From positions 36,955-100,954 of the forward strand of contig LNDO01000088.1 of the NCBI GenBank assembly GCA_001465025.1: a stretch of 64,000 nt of DNA, in the 5' to 3' direction. Below, piece after piece: positions 61,305-64,000 of this stretch. This stretch comes from Pseudomonas sp. Ga0074129. GTDB taxonomy: Bacteria > Pseudomonadota > Gammaproteobacteria > Pseudomonadales > Pseudomonadaceae. Position numbers and translations under genes: made by a program. How positions within the stretch are numbered: the first letter of the stretch is position 1; each line of letters starts with the position of its first letter. Under the pieces are notes generated by a model, which did no database searches, was not told where the DNA came from, and saw nothing but the letters and a program-made list of their open reading frames with translations.

Positions 61305-63863
61305 TCAAGACCCGTACTGCGCCGTCCATTCGTTGCGGTCGAATTCAATCAGCCACTGTTTAAGCTCGCTGAGCGGTTTTGGCCGGCACAGCCAGAAACC
61401 CTGAAGCAAATTGCAGCCTTCTGCCTTCAGGCGACTGGCCGTTTCGGCATTTTCAATACCTTCACCCACCACGCGGTAACCGAGGCTGCGAGCCATTTGG
61501 ATGGCGGTTGCGACAATCACATCGGCGTTTTCGCTGGTGCAGATGTCGTGAATCAGTGAGCGATCCAGCTTCAGCTCAACGGCCGGTAGCTGCTTGAGGT
61601 AGGACAACGAAGAGTAGCCGCTGCCAAAATCATCAATGGATATCTGATACCCCAGATCAGCCAACACATTCAGCGCCTTTAGGCTGCTGATAGGGTCGCG
61701 CATGGCAGCTGTTTCGGTGATCTCAAGGGTGATGGTGTTGGCCTGCAGGCGGTGTTGCTGGCGGGCCAGTTCCAGAACGTCCTTGAGGTCGGCGGTCTCC
61801 AGATCACGTGCTGAGAGGTTGATGGCGACGGTTAACGCCGGGTTTGTCTGGCGTAGGTCTGCTAGGTCCTGTGTGGCCTGTCCGATGACCCAGCGGGTGA
61901 GTTGGGTGATCACGCCTGTTTCTTCTGCCAGGGGAATGAAATCAGCCGGGCTTACCCAGCCGCGCTCGGCGTGGTGCCAGCGCACCAAGGCTTCTACGCC
62001 GACAATCTGCGCCGATGCAATGTCCTGCTTGGGTTGGTAATACAGCACCAGTTGATTCTGCTGCAGGGCATTGCGCAGGTCGGCCATGAGCGTCAGCCGG
62101 CTTTCGTTGTAAATGTCGTACTTGGGTGAATAGATGCCGGTTTCATTGCCGCTGCGCGGCGCGATTTCCATGCCGACATGGGCGTTACGAATCAGCTCGG
62201 CCGCTGACTGGCCATGCTGCGGGTAAGCGGCTGCACCGAAGCGCGGTTGCAGTTCGATGGCCAGGTGGTCCAGCTGAATCGGTTCGGCCAGGTGCCTGAG
62301 CGCGCGGTTGAGGGCCGCAAAGTTGTTATCGGCTTTATCCATATCCACCAGCAGGCCGAAGCAATCGCCAGACAGGTGGTAAATGCGCTCTTCTCGGCCC
62401 TGATCGTCATGCGTGACTTGAATGAACGGCAGGCCAGCCGCCAATTCGCTCATCTGCCGGGCAACGCCTTTCAGCACCCATTCACTTCGGGTTAAGCCGA
62501 GGGTGCGGTTGATATCATCCAGACGGGAAATACGTGCCAAACCGACCATGTAATGGCGCTCGGGGTGGCTTTGCAGTTGTTGATCCACCATCAGTTCAAA
62601 GCGGTTACGGTTAGGCAGCCCGGTGACCGGGTCGTGGGTCAGTGCCTCGGTGAGCAGGTTCTGGGCGACGTTGCGTGATTGCGCCACCTGCAAGCTGGCC
62701 GCCTGGGCGATGATTTTGTCTTCACGCTCGCGATACAGCCGGTCGGCCAGAGCCAGGGTCAGAATAAAGGCTTCGATGCCAGAGCCCATTTGCATGGCGT
62801 TTTCCGTGAAAAAATTCTCAGGAAAGACCCCCAGTGCGCGACCGGCCGTGGCCATGACGCCAATCGTCAGAGGCGTCCAGGCCAGGGTAAAGAACACCCC
62901 GGCCCGTACGCCAGCTGCCCAGGCAACCGGGCCAGCAACCAGCAGCAGCGAGAAGAAGATCAAGGCAGAAAATGAGGCCAGCTGAATGCCCCGGTAATAG
63001 TCGAGAAACGGCGCACTTAAGAGAAACAGCCACTCAAACACCATCATCCCGATCAATAACTTATCCAGTTTGGGCGTGTTGACGCGGGTGTTGAGGAATG
63101 CCCGGCAAAACAGCAGTGAAAACAGCGCCAGGGCCGGGATGGAGATCAGCAGCATTTTGGCATGCAGCTGCGGCATATCCGGGTAGAGGTGTTGAAAGCT
63201 GAAGCCTTTGATCGAGGCAAAAAACAGCAGGTAGCCGACCAAGGCCAGGGCGTAATACAGGTAGAGTTTTTCCCGCAGGCTGAGGAACACGGCGAGGTTG
63301 ATCAGGATGATGACGAAGATGCAGCCGTAGTAGAAAAAATGCAGCTTGAGCTCGTAGGCGGCGGTTTCAAAAAACGTCTGTTCGCGCCAAACCTTCAGAG
63401 GTACAACCATGGAGCCGTTTGTCGTGACGCGAACAAAAACGGTCTTCTCTTCATCGGGTGCCAGGGACACGCGCAACAGCATGCTCGGGTGATCCACGTC
63501 ACGCGGATAAAACGCCTGGTTGTCGCCCGTGTTGAGGGTTTTGACGGCAACGCCATCCTTGAATACATGGAACACCACATCGTCCAACTGCGAGTAAGCC
63601 AGTTCGGCAATCAGGTTTTGGTTAATGGGTGTTTGGTTGTTGAGCGTGAATCGCAGCCAATAGGCCGATTGCGTCAGGCCGAAGGTGGCGCGGCCATCCG
63701 GCACCCGTGACCAGCGCTGGTCCGGCAAGGCGGCCACGTGGTCAATCAAGGCGTCGCCCGTCACATCCTCCCAGAATTGGAAGTGGGCCTGGATCTTGGC
63801 GGCAGGGGTAATCTCAATCGGCCCCGTTTGCGCGCGGGCGTTAAGACTCAGACAGGCCAGCAA
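61305..63863 (-). CDS. 7TM-DISM sensor with degenerate GGDEF and intact EAL domain
   Basis: An 852-residue membrane signalling protein. A periplasmic 7TMR-DISMED2-like domain (about 25-160) is followed by seven helices (about 175-375), a GGDEF domain (about 405-575) and an EAL domain (about 590-840). The GGDEF signature is replaced by SGDCF (498-502), so cyclase activity is unlikely. The EAL motifs are complete: EAL 624-626, NLS, DDFGSGYSS, KLD and GEGIEN. It should be a c-di-GMP phosphodiesterase. The only ordinary start is TTG 63863, which gives a short signal peptide; a CTG at 63884 would give a better one (MSFRWGVLLACLSL). Confidence 0.87.
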   Translation of the reverse strand: MLACLSLNARAQTGPIEITPAAKIQAHFQFWEDVTGDALIDHVAALPDQRWSRVPDGRATFGLTQSAYWLRFTLNNQTPINQNLIAELAYSQLDDVVFHVFKDGVAVKTLNTGDNQAFYPRDVDHPSMLLRVSLAPDEEKTVFVRVTTNGSMVVPLKVWREQTFFETAAYELKLHFFYYGCIFVIILINLAVFLSLREKLYLYYALALVGYLLFFASIKGFSFQHLYPDMPQLHAKMLLISIPALALFSLLFCRAFLNTRVNTPKLDKLLIGMMVFEWLFLLSAPFLDYYRGIQLASFSALIFFSLLLVAGPVAWAAGVRAGVFFTLAWTPLTIGVMATAGRALGVFPENFFTENAMQMGSGIEAFILTLALADRLYREREDKIIAQAASLQVAQSRNVAQNLLTEALTHDPVTGLPNRNRFELMVDQQLQSHPERHYMVGLARISRLDDINRTLGLTRSEWVLKGVARQMSELAAGLPFIQVTHDDQGREERIYHLSGDCFGLLVDMDKADNNFAALNRALRHLAEPIQLDHLAIELQPRFGAAAYPQHGQSAAELIRNAHVGMEIAPRSGNETGIYSPKYDIYNESRLTLMADLRNALQQNQLVLYYQPKQDIASAQIVGVEALVRWHHAERGWVSPADFIPLAEETGVITQLTRWVIGQATQDLADLRQTNPALTVAINLSARDLETADLKDVLELARQQHRLQANTITLEITETAAMRDPISSLKALNVLADLGYQISIDDFGSGYSSLSYLKQLPAVELKLDRSLIHDICTSENADVIVATAIQMARSLGYRVVGEGIENAETASRLKAEGCNLLQGFWLCRPKPLSELKQWLIEFDRNEWTAQYGS

Positions 63864-64000
63864 GACGCCCCACCGAAAACTCAGAGAGTGGCTGCCATGC
63901 GTTTAGCCCGGATTTCTCATGAGGCCGGCAGGCGTGGCCGGTGAAGCCTCGGTGTATCAACAACCTGCCTTCCACCGCTAAAAATTGATCGTTTTTTATT

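Overview
The window is a chromosomal segment of a Pseudomonas species (Gammaproteobacteria). This rests on Pseudomonas-type genes and gene order: algP - FKBP isomerase - rsd/algQ, hemCDXY next to algR-algZ, argH, cyaA, rnk, cyaY, lptM-lysA-dapF-DUF484-xerC-yigB, sutA, amt-amtB-glnK, ubiK and comM. Host DNA is GC-rich with G/C-ending codons. The species cannot be named from this alone.

Region 1 (1-8.5 kb): the 3' end of elbB, a YigI-type thioesterase, a YaiI/YqxD protein, an SDR oxidoreductase, a LysE exporter, an MscS-like channel coupled to the ABC-F protein YheS, then the algP/FKBP/algQ group. Region 2 (8.5-15.2 kb): a DUF3833 lipoprotein, the haem operon hemC-hemD-hemX-hemY with start/stop overlaps at hemC/hemD and hemX/hemY, and the two-component pair algZ-algR, all on the minus strand. 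Region 3 (15.4-28.2 kb): argH, four small genes, class I adenylate cyclase cyaA, rnk, DUF1289 and cyaY, an AraC regulator, and the lptM-lysA-dapF-DUF484-xerC-yigB cluster. Region 4 (28.3-32.7 kb): sutA, two ammonium transporter genes and glnK, with a good sigma-54 promoter and an NtrC-like site upstream of glnK, then ubiK.

Region 5 (32.7-39.9 kb) is the most unusual part. comM (yifB), a Mg-chelatase-like AAA+ ATPase gene, is split at codon 79 by a compact AT-rich insertion of about 5.6 kb (about 32964-38587). The insertion holds only four tightly coupled genes: a complete tyrosine recombinase, a tyrosine recombinase with a degenerate active site, a third complete large tyrosine recombinase, and a small protein with a probable helix-turn-helix and coiled coil. 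No cargo gene is present. Both ends carry copies of an ATGGAC(A) motif and imperfect inverted repeats. Removing the insertion would restore the comM reading frame. The layout recalls RIT elements, Tn554-type tnpABC and Gamma-Mobile-Trio modules, but cannot be assigned to any of these from the sequence alone.

Region 6 (40-64 kb): a PuuD-like glutamine amidotransferase with a 21-bp palindrome upstream, a LysR regulator, a MATE transporter, two SdiA-regulated-domain proteins flanking a YgiW/YdeI (BOF) protein, a fumarylacetoacetase-family hydrolase, divergent D-2-hydroxyglutarate dehydrogenase and serA sharing a 38-bp dyad, several small enzymes and exported proteins, a chemotaxis receptor, an AraC regulator, a penicillin-acylase-type AHL acylase with an M20 peptidase, and a 7TM-DISM/GGDEF/EAL protein.

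I saw no rRNA, tRNA or CRISPR array. Intergenic features include intrinsic terminators, three palindromic repeat relics, and a two-copy repeat whose hairpin shows compensatory changes.
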